The notes beneath the pieces are model-generated. The model was given only the letters and a program-made list of their open reading frames with translations, searched no databases and had not been told where the DNA came from. Positions 34,164-42,599 of a stretch of DNA of 49,495 nt are shown here, piece by piece (positions within the stretch are counted from its first letter, which is position 1; every line of letters begins with the position of its first letter). The stretch comes from a virus. The translations under genes and the position numbers were made by a program. The stretch is from IMG/VR virus record IMGVR_UViG_3300030838_000014, positions 1-49,495 of that record; one strand, given 5' to 3'.

Positions 34164-34759
34164 TGGGCAATGAACAAATTATAGAAAATTTAGAAGGTGA
34201 AATATGGATTGAGAATAATGGATATAAAGTTTCTAATAAAGGACGTATCATAGGCAAGAAAGGCTATCTATTGAAAGGAAAGGCTGGCAAAGATGGATAT
34301 GTCCCTTGCAGTGTTAAATTCAACGATGGATTTATAGCTGGTTCACATCATAGGGCTGTAGCTTATTTATTCATTCCCAATGATGATCCAATCAATAAAA
34401 TAGAGGTTAATCATAAAGATGGTATAAAACATCACAATTATGACACTAATTTAGAATGGTGTACTAAGAAAGAGAACCAACAACATGAATCAGATGTTCT
34501 AAAACAAAGAAATTGTGAAAAACATTGGGGAACTATATTAACAGAAGAAAAAGTAATCGAAATATATAATCTTTGTAAAGAACGAAATTTACTGTATAAA
34601 GAAATTGCAGAGTTATATGAAATATATCCTCAAGAAGTTTCTGATATAGCACAAGGTAAACTATGGAAAGATTTAAAATTAGAACCATTGCCAAAAGTAG
34701 TAAGAGGTAGCAGAAAAAATGGTAAACGAGGGTATACAGAAAATACATATAAAAATTAA
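34163..34759 (+). CDS. HNH endonuclease with helix-turn-helix-like C-terminus
   Basis: The 198-residue product has a NUMOD4-like start (EIWIENNGYKVSNKGRIIG), an HNH_3 core (SHHRAVAYLFIP ... VNHKDGIKHHNYDTNLEWC) and a C-terminal domain LTEEKVIEIYNLCKERNLL followed by YKEIAELYEI and the tail PLPKVVRGSRKNGKRGYT. It is the kind of free-standing phage homing nuclease that cuts a nearby site. The C-terminal domain recurs alone at 35948. It is coupled to the preceding gene by TAATG, so it is not inside an intron. Confidence 0.85.
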   Translation: MGNEQIIENLEGEIWIENNGYKVSNKGRIIGKKGYLLKGKAGKDGYVPCSVKFNDGFIAGSHHRAVAYLFIPNDDPINKIEVNHKDGIKHHNYDTNLEWCTKKENQQHESDVLKQRNCEKHWGTILTEEKVIEIYNLCKERNLLYKEIAELYEIYPQEVSDIAQGKLWKDLKLEPLPKVVRGSRKNGKRGYTENTYKN

Positions 34760-34794
34760 GAGACGATAAACAGCTTGTTTTATGGTAAAATAAT

Positions 34795-34808
34795 AAATTA
34801 TATAAAAA
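34795..34808 (+). repeat. AT box before a ribosome site
   Basis: AAATTATATAAAAA runs straight into AAGGAG of the membrane-protein gene. Upstream, TTGTTTTATGGTAAAATAA resembles the hairpin sequence before the AT box at 14343. Confidence 0.55.
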
Positions 34809-34820
34809 GGAGTGATTAAT

Positions 34821-35072
34821 TTGTTTAGTAAAATTATAGATATATCAATAAAACTAGGAGATCAATATACAAATAAAATTACAGGATCATGTTTTACTGT
34901 AGCAATAATAGGGTGTGTATTTTGGAAATTTCAATTTTATAAAATAGGAAGTATCTTAACTTTTATTCCATTAATAATATTATTTGTTTTAGGGTTGTGG
35001 TATTTTATATTATTAATTCTAATGGGAATAACTGAATTATTTAAATATATTAAGAGAAAGGTGATAAGATAA
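34821..35072 (+). CDS. Small membrane protein, TTG start
   Basis: The start is TTG 34821, 8 bases from AAGGAG; GTG 34812 overlaps that site. The 83-residue product has hydrophobic helices at about 21-38 (ITGSCFTVAIIGCVFWKF) and 45-71 (SILTFIPLIILFVLGLWYFI...), then a basic end (KYIKRKVIR), so cytoplasmic ends are likely. Its stop overlaps the next ATG. Function unknown. Confidence 0.6.
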   Translation: MFSKIIDISIKLGDQYTNKITGSCFTVAIIGCVFWKFQFYKIGSILTFIPLIILFVLGLWYFILLILMGITELFKYIKRKVIR

Positions 35073-35242
35073 TGAAACAAAATGTAATTATTGATACTAA
35101 AGATGGAAAAGTTAAAATTCAATTTGATTATTGTGTAGATTGTAGTTATTACAATTTCTGTTACTTAGATTCATATGGAACTCATCATAAAGGTACTCCA
35201 AATGGATTAAGCGAAGAATGCTTGAGATTAGATAAAGAATAG
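35072..35242 (+). CDS. Small Cys-rich protein, 56 aa
   Basis: ATG 35072 overlaps the previous stop (TAATG) after AAAGGTGAT. The product has CVDCSYYNFCYL and EECLRL, the same C-x2-C-x-YY pattern as at 1535. A zinc site is inferred; function unknown. Confidence 0.55.
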   Translation: MKQNVIIDTKDGKVKIQFDYCVDCSYYNFCYLDSYGTHHKGTPNGLSEECLRLDKE

Positions 35243-35260
35243 AATTGGAGATGAAAATAA

Positions 35261-35488
35261 ATGAAAATAGAAATAGTATTTCAAGAAACTAATATAGAAC
35301 AAGGTATAAAGAAGAATGATATTTTTACATATGAAAAACTAGCTTATAATATTAGAAATTTTGCAAATGGTATTCAGATAGTTGATGACTTTGAAGAAGA
35401 TTATACCAATGAAGACTGGCTAGAGAATCTAATTAATGGATTAAATGATTTAAGTATAAAATATGAAATTCTTAGAATTAAATTATAG
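35261..35488 (+). CDS. Small acidic hypothetical protein, 75 aa
   Basis: ATG 35261 follows TTGGAGATG. The product is acidic, with MKIEIVFQET as a first strand and helices after it (EDWLENLINGLNDLSIKYEI). Not recognised. Confidence 0.55.
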   Translation: MKIEIVFQETNIEQGIKKNDIFTYEKLAYNIRNFANGIQIVDDFEEDYTNEDWLENLINGLNDLSIKYEILRIKL

Positions 35489-35500
35489 GGAGGTTGACCA

Positions 35501-35800
35501 ATGAATCAAAAATTTAATCATGTATTTTGTAAACATAAAAATGATTTTGATTATTGTTATAATAAGTGTAATAGAGAATGTCCGTCAGTTAGTAATCTAT
35601 GGTATACATATATAAGAAATCCTATAGTTAATTTCTTTATTGCATTAAGATATGGATTTGTAAAATGTAATCAGATGCCAACTAGATGTAGTTTTCTTTA
35701 TAAAGATAAATACTGTTTATTTAAAGACAGAAATTGTTATTCGAATAGAAAGAAAGAAAAGTCAATTGAAAATCTCAAAAACACGAATGATACAAATTAA
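35501..35800 (+). CDS. Cys-rich hypothetical protein, 99 aa
   Basis: ATG 35501 follows AGGGAGGTTG. It has ten cysteines, among them FCKHK, DYCYNKCNRECP and CNQMPTRC, then YCLFKDRNCY, and an aromatic centre. Several metal sites or disulfides are possible; no signal peptide is seen, so metal binding is more likely. The following 147 bases (35801-35947) hold no gene. Confidence 0.55.
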   Translation: MNQKFNHVFCKHKNDFDYCYNKCNRECPSVSNLWYTYIRNPIVNFFIALRYGFVKCNQMPTRCSFLYKDKYCLFKDRNCYSNRKKEKSIENLKNTNDTN

Positions 35801-35910
35801 AATCTTGCAAAAATGATAAAAATAACGGGATAATAGTTTAAATCATGCAAGCAACACGAACGTTAATGTCATAATAAGCAACTAAAATTGGTATTTTATT
35901 GTAAGTTAAC

Positions 35911-35925
35911 AAAATATATAAAAAT
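35911..35925 (+). repeat. AT box before a ribosome site
   Basis: AAAATATATAAAAAT, then GAGAAAGAGAGTG and ATG 35948. No TTGACA-like sequence follows. Confidence 0.55.
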
Positions 35926-35947
35926 AGAGAAAGAGAGTGATATTAAA

Positions 35948-36193
35948 ATGACATGTATGGTCGGAACTGATAACCCGACAAATAAACTCACTGATAAACA
36001 AGTTTTAGAAATATACAACTTATGTAAAACCACAGATATGAGATATAAAGATATAGCTGAAATGTATAATATTGTACCCTCACAAGTATCTTTAATAGTG
36101 GGAGGTTATAAGTGGAAATACTTAAACTTAGATCCTTTGCCAAGAATAGTTAGAGGTAGTAGAAGAAACGGACGAACAGGATGCTATACATAA
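35948..36193 (+). CDS. Solo DNA-binding domain related to the HNH C-terminus
   Basis: ATG 35948 gives 81 residues; an in-frame ATG at 35888 has no ribosome site. Residues about 13-75 (LTDKQVLEIYNLCKTTDMRY, KDIAEMYNIVPSQVS) align along their length with the last 75 residues of the HNH endonuclease at 34163, including the tail PLPRIVRGSRRNGRTG. The helix-turn-helix-like core suggests DNA binding without cleavage. It could be a regulator, or a remnant of a lost endonuclease. Confidence 0.7.
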   Translation: MTCMVGTDNPTNKLTDKQVLEIYNLCKTTDMRYKDIAEMYNIVPSQVSLIVGGYKWKYLNLDPLPRIVRGSRRNGRTGCYT

Positions 36194-36232
36194 TAAAAAG
36201 TCAATCAAAGAGAAATTTTATCTAAATATAAT

Positions 36233-36246
36233 AAATTATATAAAAT
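36233..36246 (+). repeat. AT box before a ribosome site
   Basis: AAATTATATAAAAT directly precedes AAGGAGAG of the gene at 36261. Confidence 0.6.
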
Positions 36247-36260
36247 AAGGAGAGATTGAA

Positions 36261-36539
36261 ATGTCAGTAGAAAATAAAAGAGGTGTAGTTTTAACAATTA
36301 ACGATAAGAAATATAGAGTTTGGGTTTCATATGGGATTACTCAAAAGACTAGAAATGAAGCTTATGGAATGGATACAGTTTTAAGAACTCATATTTATAA
36401 CATCACAGATGAAAATATGTTGACATGGGATGAAATTAAAGGAACATATATAGAAGAAAAAGTAAGTGATTATATTGAAAATAGTTTTAATGGACAAGAA
36501 AGTATTTATTGGAAACATGATTGGGAGGGAAGAAACTAA
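36261..36539 (+). CDS. Hypothetical protein, 92 aa
   Basis: ATG 36261 follows AAGGAGAG. The product looks beta-rich (RGVVLTINDKKYRVWVSYG) and ends with a Trp-containing segment (SIYWKHDWEGRN). It overlaps the next gene's ATG at 36539 by one base. Not recognised. Confidence 0.55.
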   Translation: MSVENKRGVVLTINDKKYRVWVSYGITQKTRNEAYGMDTVLRTHIYNITDENMLTWDEIKGTYIEEKVSDYIENSFNGQESIYWKHDWEGRN

Positions 36540-36847
36540 TGTTTAATGCAAATAATACATATTCAACAAGCAATAGTAACAATAATTTAAATATTAATGC
36601 TATTACTGGAACTATATTAAAGAATTATAAAGAGAGTTTCTTTTTAAGATTTCATTTAGAAAGTAGTATGGGTAAAACTTTATTAAGTAAATGTCCTACA
36701 TTAAAACAAGATAGTTATCCTTACAAAAATATAGATGTGGTAATTATTCAAATGATGATGTGTGGAGATATGGATGTTATAGCTGAATTAATGTGGAAAG
36801 AAGATTTTGATAAATTATATGTAAATGGAGGAAATATAAATGATTGA
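36539..36847 (+). CDS. Hypothetical protein, 102 aa
   Basis: ATG 36539 follows GGGAGGGAAG. The N-terminus is Asn/Ser-rich and flexible; the rest contains MDVIAELMWKEDFDKLYV. It overlaps the next gene by 8 bases. Not recognised. Confidence 0.55.
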   Translation: MFNANNTYSTSNSNNNLNINAITGTILKNYKESFFLRFHLESSMGKTLLSKCPTLKQDSYPYKNIDVVIIQMMMCGDMDVIAELMWKEDFDKLYVNGGNIND

Positions 36848-37184
36848 TTACCTAGTTAAATATATCCTATATGGAATACACGACATAGAACTTACATCAA
36901 CAAAAACTATTACAGTTGAGGAATACATAGAAGATGAAGAACTTAGAGATGATGTTATCCTTGAAAAATTAAAAGATTATTTAGAAACTGATTGGGTAGA
37001 AATAATTGATTATAAACCAGTTAATGAACAGGATAATTTATATAGATTTACAGAAGATGATGTTTATTTTGATTACGATTATCAAGCTGATTATAATGAA
37101 AAATTTAGAGAAGTTGTTGGTAATAAAGATGTTAAAGAAATATTAGATATTATTAAAGGCTATAAACAAATTAATAGAATATAA
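36840..37184 (+). CDS. Acidic hypothetical protein, 114 aa
   Basis: ATG 36840 lies in the end of the preceding gene, behind GGAGGAA. The product is strongly acidic with an Asp/Tyr cluster (TEDDVYFDYDYQADYNE). It is the last gene before the topoisomerase B subunit, 19 bases away. Not recognised. Confidence 0.55.
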   Translation: MIDYLVKYILYGIHDIELTSTKTITVEEYIEDEELRDDVILEKLKDYLETDWVEIIDYKPVNEQDNLYRFTEDDVYFDYDYQADYNEKFREVVGNKDVKEILDIIKGYKQINRI

Positions 37185-37203
37185 ATAGGAGAGTGATTAA
37201 ATA

Positions 37204-39073
37204 ATGGAAGAAAATGAGATAATACAAGAAAGAGATTTAAGTAGTCTAAAAGGTTCAGAAAGAATCAGATTAAGACCAAGTGTTAATCTAGGTTCTGATG
37301 GAATTAGAGGAGTTCAACAAACATTGTTTGAAGTAATAACTAATTCTATAGATAGATGGAAGGCTAATTATGGAGATAAAGTTATTATAACTAGAAATGA
37401 AGAACAATCATTTACAATTCAAGATTTTGCGGATGGATTACCTACTTCATGGAATGAAAAAGAACAAGCTTATAATTGGGATTTGGCTTTAAATACTTTA
37501 TATGGTGGAGATAACTATACGCAATCAGAGACATTAGATGGTAAGCTTGGGAATTTTGGACTTGGTTTATCATCGACTATGATGGCTAGTGAGTGGATGA
37601 ATGTAATAGTATATAGAAATGGGTTGAAACACACTCTTAAATTTAAAGAAGGAAGACCTATTGATAAAATAAATGGAGAATTTGTAAAAGAAGATAATGA
37701 CTATCATTTAACTAAGGATGAAGGAGAAAAAGTATTATTAATAGAAAATAGTTACATAGAAGGATTAAGTGGAACAATAATATCATATAAACCTGATTTG
37801 AATGTGTTTACATCAATTGATATACCTACTGAATGGATAGAAACTAAATTAAGAAAACAAGCAATGGTTAATAATGGAATCGAGTTGATATTTGATGATA
37901 AATTGAATAATACAAAAAACATTTATAACTATGATAATATATCAGCATATATTAAAGAGTTAACTAATGATGATAGTATGATTGATATTATTGAATTTAA
38001 AGGCGAAGCAGAAGGACAAGACGTACCAACAAAACCAATATATAAAATGGATTATAATATTGCTTTTACATTTAATAACAATACTCAACTACAAGAATTT
38101 TATCATAATAGTAGTGAGTTAACAGAGTTAAATTTGAATGTCACAACAAAATCAGTTAGACAAGCCTTAACCAATTCATTACATAAATATATTGAATCTA
38201 ATAAAATGTATAAGAAAGGTGAAAAAATCAAATTTGAGGACATAGAAGATAGTTTAATTTGTATATTATTAAGTCGTTCAACTAAAACAAGCTACGCTAA
38301 TCAAACAAAACTATCTATAGACAATCCCTTTATAAAACAATTTATAAATCAAGATTTAGAAGATAAACTAAGTGTATACCTAATGGAAAATCCATTAGAT
38401 GCTAAAAGGTTGGCAGACCAAATATTAATTAATAAAAGAGCTAATGATACAGCACAAAAAACCAAATCAGATATTAAAAATAAGCTTCAAGGAGTAAAAA
38501 AAGGCTTAAAATTAAAAATTGAAGGACTAAGAGATTGTGATATGAAAAACAGCAAACTTGAAGATAGAATATTTTTAGTTGATGAAGGACTTAGTGCTAA
38601 CTCAACAATAGCAGATTCATTTGATAATACTATTATGGGTTGTCTAGGTTTGCGTGGTAGATTTATTAACTCGCTTAAAAAACCTTGTAGTATTAGTGAT
38701 GTATTGAATAATACTCCAGCTTTAGGAATCATCCAAGCAATGGGATGTGGAATTGAAATACCAAAATCAGAATTAAAACATTTTAAAGATATTGAAACTT
38801 TTGATATAAATAAATTAAGATATGGTTCTATTGGTTTGTTATGTGATTCTGATGCATTTGGACATGGAATAAATTTATCAATATTAACATTTTTATATAA
38901 ATATATGCCTACATTAGTTAAACAAGGTAGAGTTTATATAGTAATATCTCCTAGATTTGAAATAGTAGATAAAAAAGGTAACACACATTATGTATATAAC
39001 GAAGAAGAAAAACAAAAGTTAATTGACAAATTAGGAAACAAAAATATTGACTCAATTGGCATTAAAAAAGGGT
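37204..39073 (+). CDS. Type II topoisomerase subunit B, exon 1
   Basis: Exon 1 encodes 623 residues plus one base. GHKL ATPase motifs are present: FEVITNSIDRW (N box), IQDFADGLP (G1), GKLGNFGLGLSS (G2). The Toprim part has LVDEGLSANS, GLRGRFINSLKK and LLCDSDAFGHGIN, where the usual DxDxD ends in Phe. It ends IGIKKGL at the conserved K-G-L-G-E motif. Reading on gives TAG 39082, inside the intron. Joining 39073 to 40149 restores the frame as KKGLGEFNKDEFWD. The enzyme passes DNA duplexes with ATP together with the subunit at 40366. Start ATG 37204 follows AGGAGAGTG. Confidence 0.9.
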
Positions 39074-40148
39074 TGACATACTAGCCCTTACTTATTTTTC
39101 CCAATACCATGGGGGTTATGTAATTGCATAGCTAACGGTCAACCAAGTAGAAATACTAAGGTGGTAAGAGAGCCTAACTCCTATACTAAAAGGATATGGT
39201 AATACCGTGGAAAGTTAAATATGTGTTTAAATAAATTAAAAGATATAAGGAGTGAGTTTATACGGAAACATTATACAAAATAATAAATACAATAAACAAT
39301 AAATTTTATATTGGTAGTACGTCCAATTTTGATAAAAGAATGCAAAATCATATACATAATTGTGAAGATGATAATTATAAGCAAAATTATAAAAGATGTC
39401 CAAAATTATATGAAGAGATAATAAAATATAGAATGAAAAATTTTAAACTTGAAAAATTATTTGAATCAGACGATAAGATAGAAATTAGTAGAATGGAATC
39501 TAAATTGATTAGAAATAACAAATTAAACGAATTAATGTATAATAATGTTTTAGGTGCTTCAGGAAGAAGAGTTTTGTCAAATGAAGATGTATATTTTATA
39601 AGAGAATTATACAAAGAAAAGAAATTATATATAGACATAGCTTATGAAATATATTACAAGGATTTAATAACTCATAGAGCGTTTAAAAAAGCTTGGCATG
39701 GAGATACATTTAAAGATATTCACTATGATGTATATGATGAAGAAAATAAAGATTGGCATTTTGCAAAAGGACAAAGTAGACCAGGCGAAAAGAATAGGGC
39801 TTCTAAATATACTGAGGTAGAAGTCATATATATAAGAAAACGAAGAGATATGGGCGATGAATTAAATGAAGTATGGAAAGATTATATAGGACGTTCACAC
39901 AAAAACAGTTTCATTGCTATTTGGTATGATAAAAATTGGACATATTTATTAGCAAATTAATACATATAAATAAATTAAAACACATATTTAAAATCTGTAA
40001 CGACTATTCCCGTTGTTGGGAAGTAGGGACATTATTGGTACATGTCTAGGTTTTAGGAAACGAATCCTATGAGAACCGAAACGGTAAGGTGTTGTATATC
40101 ATACACACAAGATATAGTCTGCCTTTATGGAAACATAAAGATTAAGCG
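39074..40148 (+). other. Group I intron in the topoisomerase B gene
   Basis: The 5' exon end AAGGGT (39068-39073) can pair with GCCCTT at 39084-39089, giving P1 with the required U-G at the splice site. The 3' part has P7 strands GACTA 40002-40006 and TAGTC 40115-40119 in the typical contexts ACGACTATTCCC and AAGATATAGTC, TTCCC/GGGAA, and P9 TTTATG-gaaa-CATAAA 40124-40139. The last base G40148 fits the omega-G. Splicing yields ...GGG T|TA GGA GAA. The intron is 1075 bases and carries a GIY-YIG ORF. Confidence 0.9.
39262..39960 (+). CDS. Intron-encoded GIY-YIG endonuclease, ACG start position
   Basis: From ACG 39262, 9 bases after AAGGAG (39247-39252), the frame reads (M)ETLYKIINTINNKFYIG, a normal GIY-YIG beginning with TLYKI, FYIGST and the catalytic Arg of DKRMQNH. 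The first ATG in frame (39340) would cut off the whole GIY-YIG core. Residues after 90 (LSNEDVYFIRELYKEKKL, SKYTEVEVIYIRKRRDMG) are helix-rich DNA-binding repeats. 232 residues from ACG. Either ACG starts translation or a former ATG has mutated and the nuclease is silent. Confidence 0.75.
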   Translation, partial: TETLYKIINTINNKFYIGSTSNFDKRMQNHIHNCEDDNYKQNYKRCPKLYEEIIKYRMKNFKLEKLFESDDKIEISRMESKLIRNNKLNELMYNNVLGASGRRVLSNEDVYFIRELYKEKKLYIDIAYEIYYKDLITHRAFKKAWHGDTFKDIHYDVYDEENKDWHFAKGQSRPGEKNRASKYTEVEVIYIRKRRDMGDELNEVWKDYIGRSHKNSFIAIWYDKNWTYLLAN

Positions 40149-40354
40149 TAGGAGAATTCAATAAAGATGAATTTTGGGATTATGTATTAAGTCCAAAAGC
40201 AAGAGAAAAATCATTTATAAAAATAAAATACAATGAAAAAGAAGAAGAGCAAATTGATTATTATTTCAATATGCTTATGGGTGATGATATAGATAATAGA
40301 AAAGCATTTATAAGAGAAAGAATAGTTAATGTTGATTTAAATGAATTAGATTAG
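40149..40354 (+). CDS. Type II topoisomerase subunit B, exon 2
   Basis: Exon 2 begins TA GGA GAA TTC and encodes GEFNKDEFWDYVLSPKARE and the C-terminal tail ending at TAG 40352-40354. Joined to exon 1 the protein has 691 residues. The G-E-x-N-x-E/D-x-hydrophobic-W pattern is the well-conserved end of the Toprim region in GyrB/ParE (GLGEMNPEQLW-like). The stop region contains AGGAG, the ribosome site of the A subunit. Confidence 0.88.
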
Positions 40355-40365
40355 GAGTGAATGAT

Positions 40366-42408
40366 ATGATTGAAAGAGATATAATTGAAGTAATGGAAGA
40401 TGAATTTATTCCATATGCAGGAGAAATATTAGTAAATAATATACCTTCTGTAACCGATGGACTACTTCCTGTTCATAGAAAAGTTGAATGGGCATTACAT
40501 AAAAATGGGATTAATCCAGAAAAGACTTTTATTAAATTATTAAGAGCTGGAGCTTATACAATGGTATTTTATGTCTTTGGTGATATGCCGTTGTATAAGT
40601 CTATGAAGAATATGGCAAATAATAGTTTAAATAATTTCTATTTAGAGCCTAAAGGAAGTTTTGGAGATAAACGAAAAAAAGATGGTGTGGGTGCTAGTCC
40701 GAGATATATAGAATGTAAATTATCTAAATATGGTAAATCTTTATTGCACAATATTAACAAAAACAATGTTGAATTTAAAAGAAATTTTGATAATACAGAG
40801 AATGAGCCACTTACACTTCCTTCAATAATCCCAAATGTTTTAACAAATACAAGTCAAAGTATTGCTGTAGGTGAAGCAAGTAAAATTCCTGCACATAATT
40901 TAATTGAAACTTGCGATAGTTTTATATCATATATACAAACACAAGATATAGATAAATCTATAGAATTATTAAAATGTCCTGATTTCTCTTTAGGTGGTCA
41001 AATTCCATATGATAAAGAATTATTTGAAAAGATATATAAAACAGGAAAAGGAAGTTTTTCTATTATAGGAAAATATAAATATGATGAAAAGAAAGGAAAA
41101 ATAACTATATATGAAGTCCCATATGAAACATATATTGAAAACATAGAAGATAAAGTAGCAGAATGCATTGAAAAAGGGTTGTTTAAAGAAATAACTGATT
41201 ATCACAATGCTTCAGATAAAGATGGTATTGCTTTAGATGTTTATATTAAAAAGAATACTGATATTAATAAATTTGTAGCGAAACTTAGAAAGTATACACC
41301 ATTTGAAAGCAAATTTGCTTGTAACTTTACTCTTTTAGATTTAGATAATAAAACTCCACAATTAATGACTTTAGAAAATATTATAACTAAATGGGTAACT
41401 CATAGAGAAACTTGTATAATTAAAGAATATGAATACGATATAGCAGAAAAAGAAAAAACATTACATAGTTTAAACGGGTTACAAATAGTAAATCAAGATT
41501 TAGATAAAGCAATTGAAATAATAAAAACATCAAAGAAAGAAAGTGTTGCTTTAGAAAATTTAATTGAATATTTTAAATTAACTCAAGAGCAAGCTGAATA
41601 TATTTCTACTATTAGATTAATTAATATCAATGAAGAGTGGATTATAAATAAAATCAAAAATATATCTAAATTAGAAGACGAAATTAAACAATTAAACATT
41701 GAAAAATCTGATATGAAGTTTATACATAATATTATAATATCTCAATTAGAAGACATTAAAAAGCAATTTGGTAAACCAAGATTAACTGAAATAATATACA
41801 ATGATAAAACTAGGGTGTCAAAAACTAATATAGTAGAAGAATATGGAATACAAATAGTTTTAACTAAATCATATTTAAAAAAGAATAGAGTATTTTCAGA
41901 GCAACAAAAGTTAAAAGATAATGATAAAGTTTTAGAAATATTGTCTGCTAATAATACTAATACAATTATTCTATTATCAAACCAAGGCAGAGTATTTAAT
42001 GTTAAAGCTAATGATATAGAAACATGTAAACCTAGTGAGATGGGTGAATTTATTCCCAATCTATTAGATTTAAACAAAGACGAGAAGATAATTAAAGTAG
42101 TTATAGAAAATCAACAATTAGTTATATTAACTGCTGAGGGTAAAGTTTTAATACTAAATAGTAATGATATGGTAGGTAGAACTAAACAATATATCAAAAT
42201 AGAATCAGCTAAGTTTGAAAACAATGAAGTTGTTGGAATATGTGAATATAAAGATTCTATAAGTATTAAAACTCAAAAGAAGAAAGATGTTGAGTACAAT
42301 ATTACTGCTGATAAATATAAAGGTAGTTTAAATAATACTGGATCATTTATTCATAATTGTAGACAAAGCAAAGATAGAGTATTGAAGTTAATCGCCAATA
42401 AACAATAA
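40366..42408 (+). CDS. Type II topoisomerase subunit A
   Basis: ATG 40366 is 8 bases after AGGAG; GTG 40357 overlaps that site. The 680-residue product matches GyrA/ParC: IPSVTDGLLPVHRKV at the start, KGSFGDKRKKDGVGASPRYIE with the DNA-cleaving Tyr at about residue 114, LPSIIPNVLTNTSQSIAVG and KIPAHNL. The usual HPHGD block is altered to YVFGD. A coiled segment follows, and the C-terminal part (TNTIILLSNQGRVFNVKAND) resembles GyrA pinwheel repeats, but only about two or three. It forms a heterotetramer with subunit B, possibly acting at replication forks. Confidence 0.92.
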   Translation: MIERDIIEVMEDEFIPYAGEILVNNIPSVTDGLLPVHRKVEWALHKNGINPEKTFIKLLRAGAYTMVFYVFGDMPLYKSMKNMANNSLNNFYLEPKGSFGDKRKKDGVGASPRYIECKLSKYGKSLLHNINKNNVEFKRNFDNTENEPLTLPSIIPNVLTNTSQSIAVGEASKIPAHNLIETCDSFISYIQTQDIDKSIELLKCPDFSLGGQIPYDKELFEKIYKTGKGSFSIIGKYKYDEKKGKITIYEVPYETYIENIEDKVAECIEKGLFKEITDYHNASDKDGIALDVYIKKNTDINKFVAKLRKYTPFESKFACNFTLLDLDNKTPQLMTLENIITKWVTHRETCIIKEYEYDIAEKEKTLHSLNGLQIVNQDLDKAIEIIKTSKKESVALENLIEYFKLTQEQAEYISTIRLININEEWIINKIKNISKLEDEIKQLNIEKSDMKFIHNIIISQLEDIKKQFGKPRLTEIIYNDKTRVSKTNIVEEYGIQIVLTKSYLKKNRVFSEQQKLKDNDKVLEILSANNTNTIILLSNQGRVFNVKANDIETCKPSEMGEFIPNLLDLNKDEKIIKVVIENQQLVILTAEGKVLILNSNDMVGRTKQYIKIESAKFENNEVVGICEYKDSISIKTQKKKDVEYNITADKYKGSLNNTGSFIHNCRQSKDRVLKLIANKQ

Positions 42409-42425
42409 AATATATAAAATAATAA

Positions 42426-42454
42426 TTGACACGATAACCAAATAATGCTATTAT
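42426..42454 (+). promoter_or_regulatory. Promoter, upstream member of tandem pair
   Basis: TTGACA 42426-42431, 17-base spacer, TATTAT 42449-42454; AT box AAAATATATAAAAT at 42408-42421. The transcript begins close to the hairpin AATGTTGTAAGG 42456-42467 with CTTTGCAACATT 42478-42489 (12 bp with wobbles). Confidence 0.8.
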
Positions 42455-42455
42455 A

Positions 42456-42489
42456 AATGTTGTAAGGATTTAAAACTCTTTGCAACATT
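42456..42489 (+). ncRNA. 5' hairpin of a possible short RNA
   Basis: The 12-bp stem lies at the predicted transcription start of the promoter at 42426, and a second promoter begins about 45 bases later without an ORF between. It is either a leader stabiliser or the body of a short RNA. No clear terminator was seen. Confidence 0.35.
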
Positions 42490-42535
42490 ATTCATATAGT
42501 CATAAAAGATAAATAATAAAATATATAAAATGGTA

Positions 42536-42564
42536 TTGACAAGATAAATATATAAGAGTATACT
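42536..42564 (+). promoter_or_regulatory. Promoter of the gene at 42600
   Basis: TTGACA 42536-42541, 17-base spacer, TATACT 42559-42564; AT box AAAATATATAAAAT at 42518-42531. Likely drives the small-gene string from 42600. Confidence 0.85.
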
Positions 42565-42599
42565 TAAAATTATCCAATAAGAAAGGAAGTGATAAAGAA

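Noticed and set aside
34163-34759. HNH gene as part of an intron
   Set aside because: It overlaps the preceding gene as TAATG and neither flanking gene is visibly split; no group I core was found around it.
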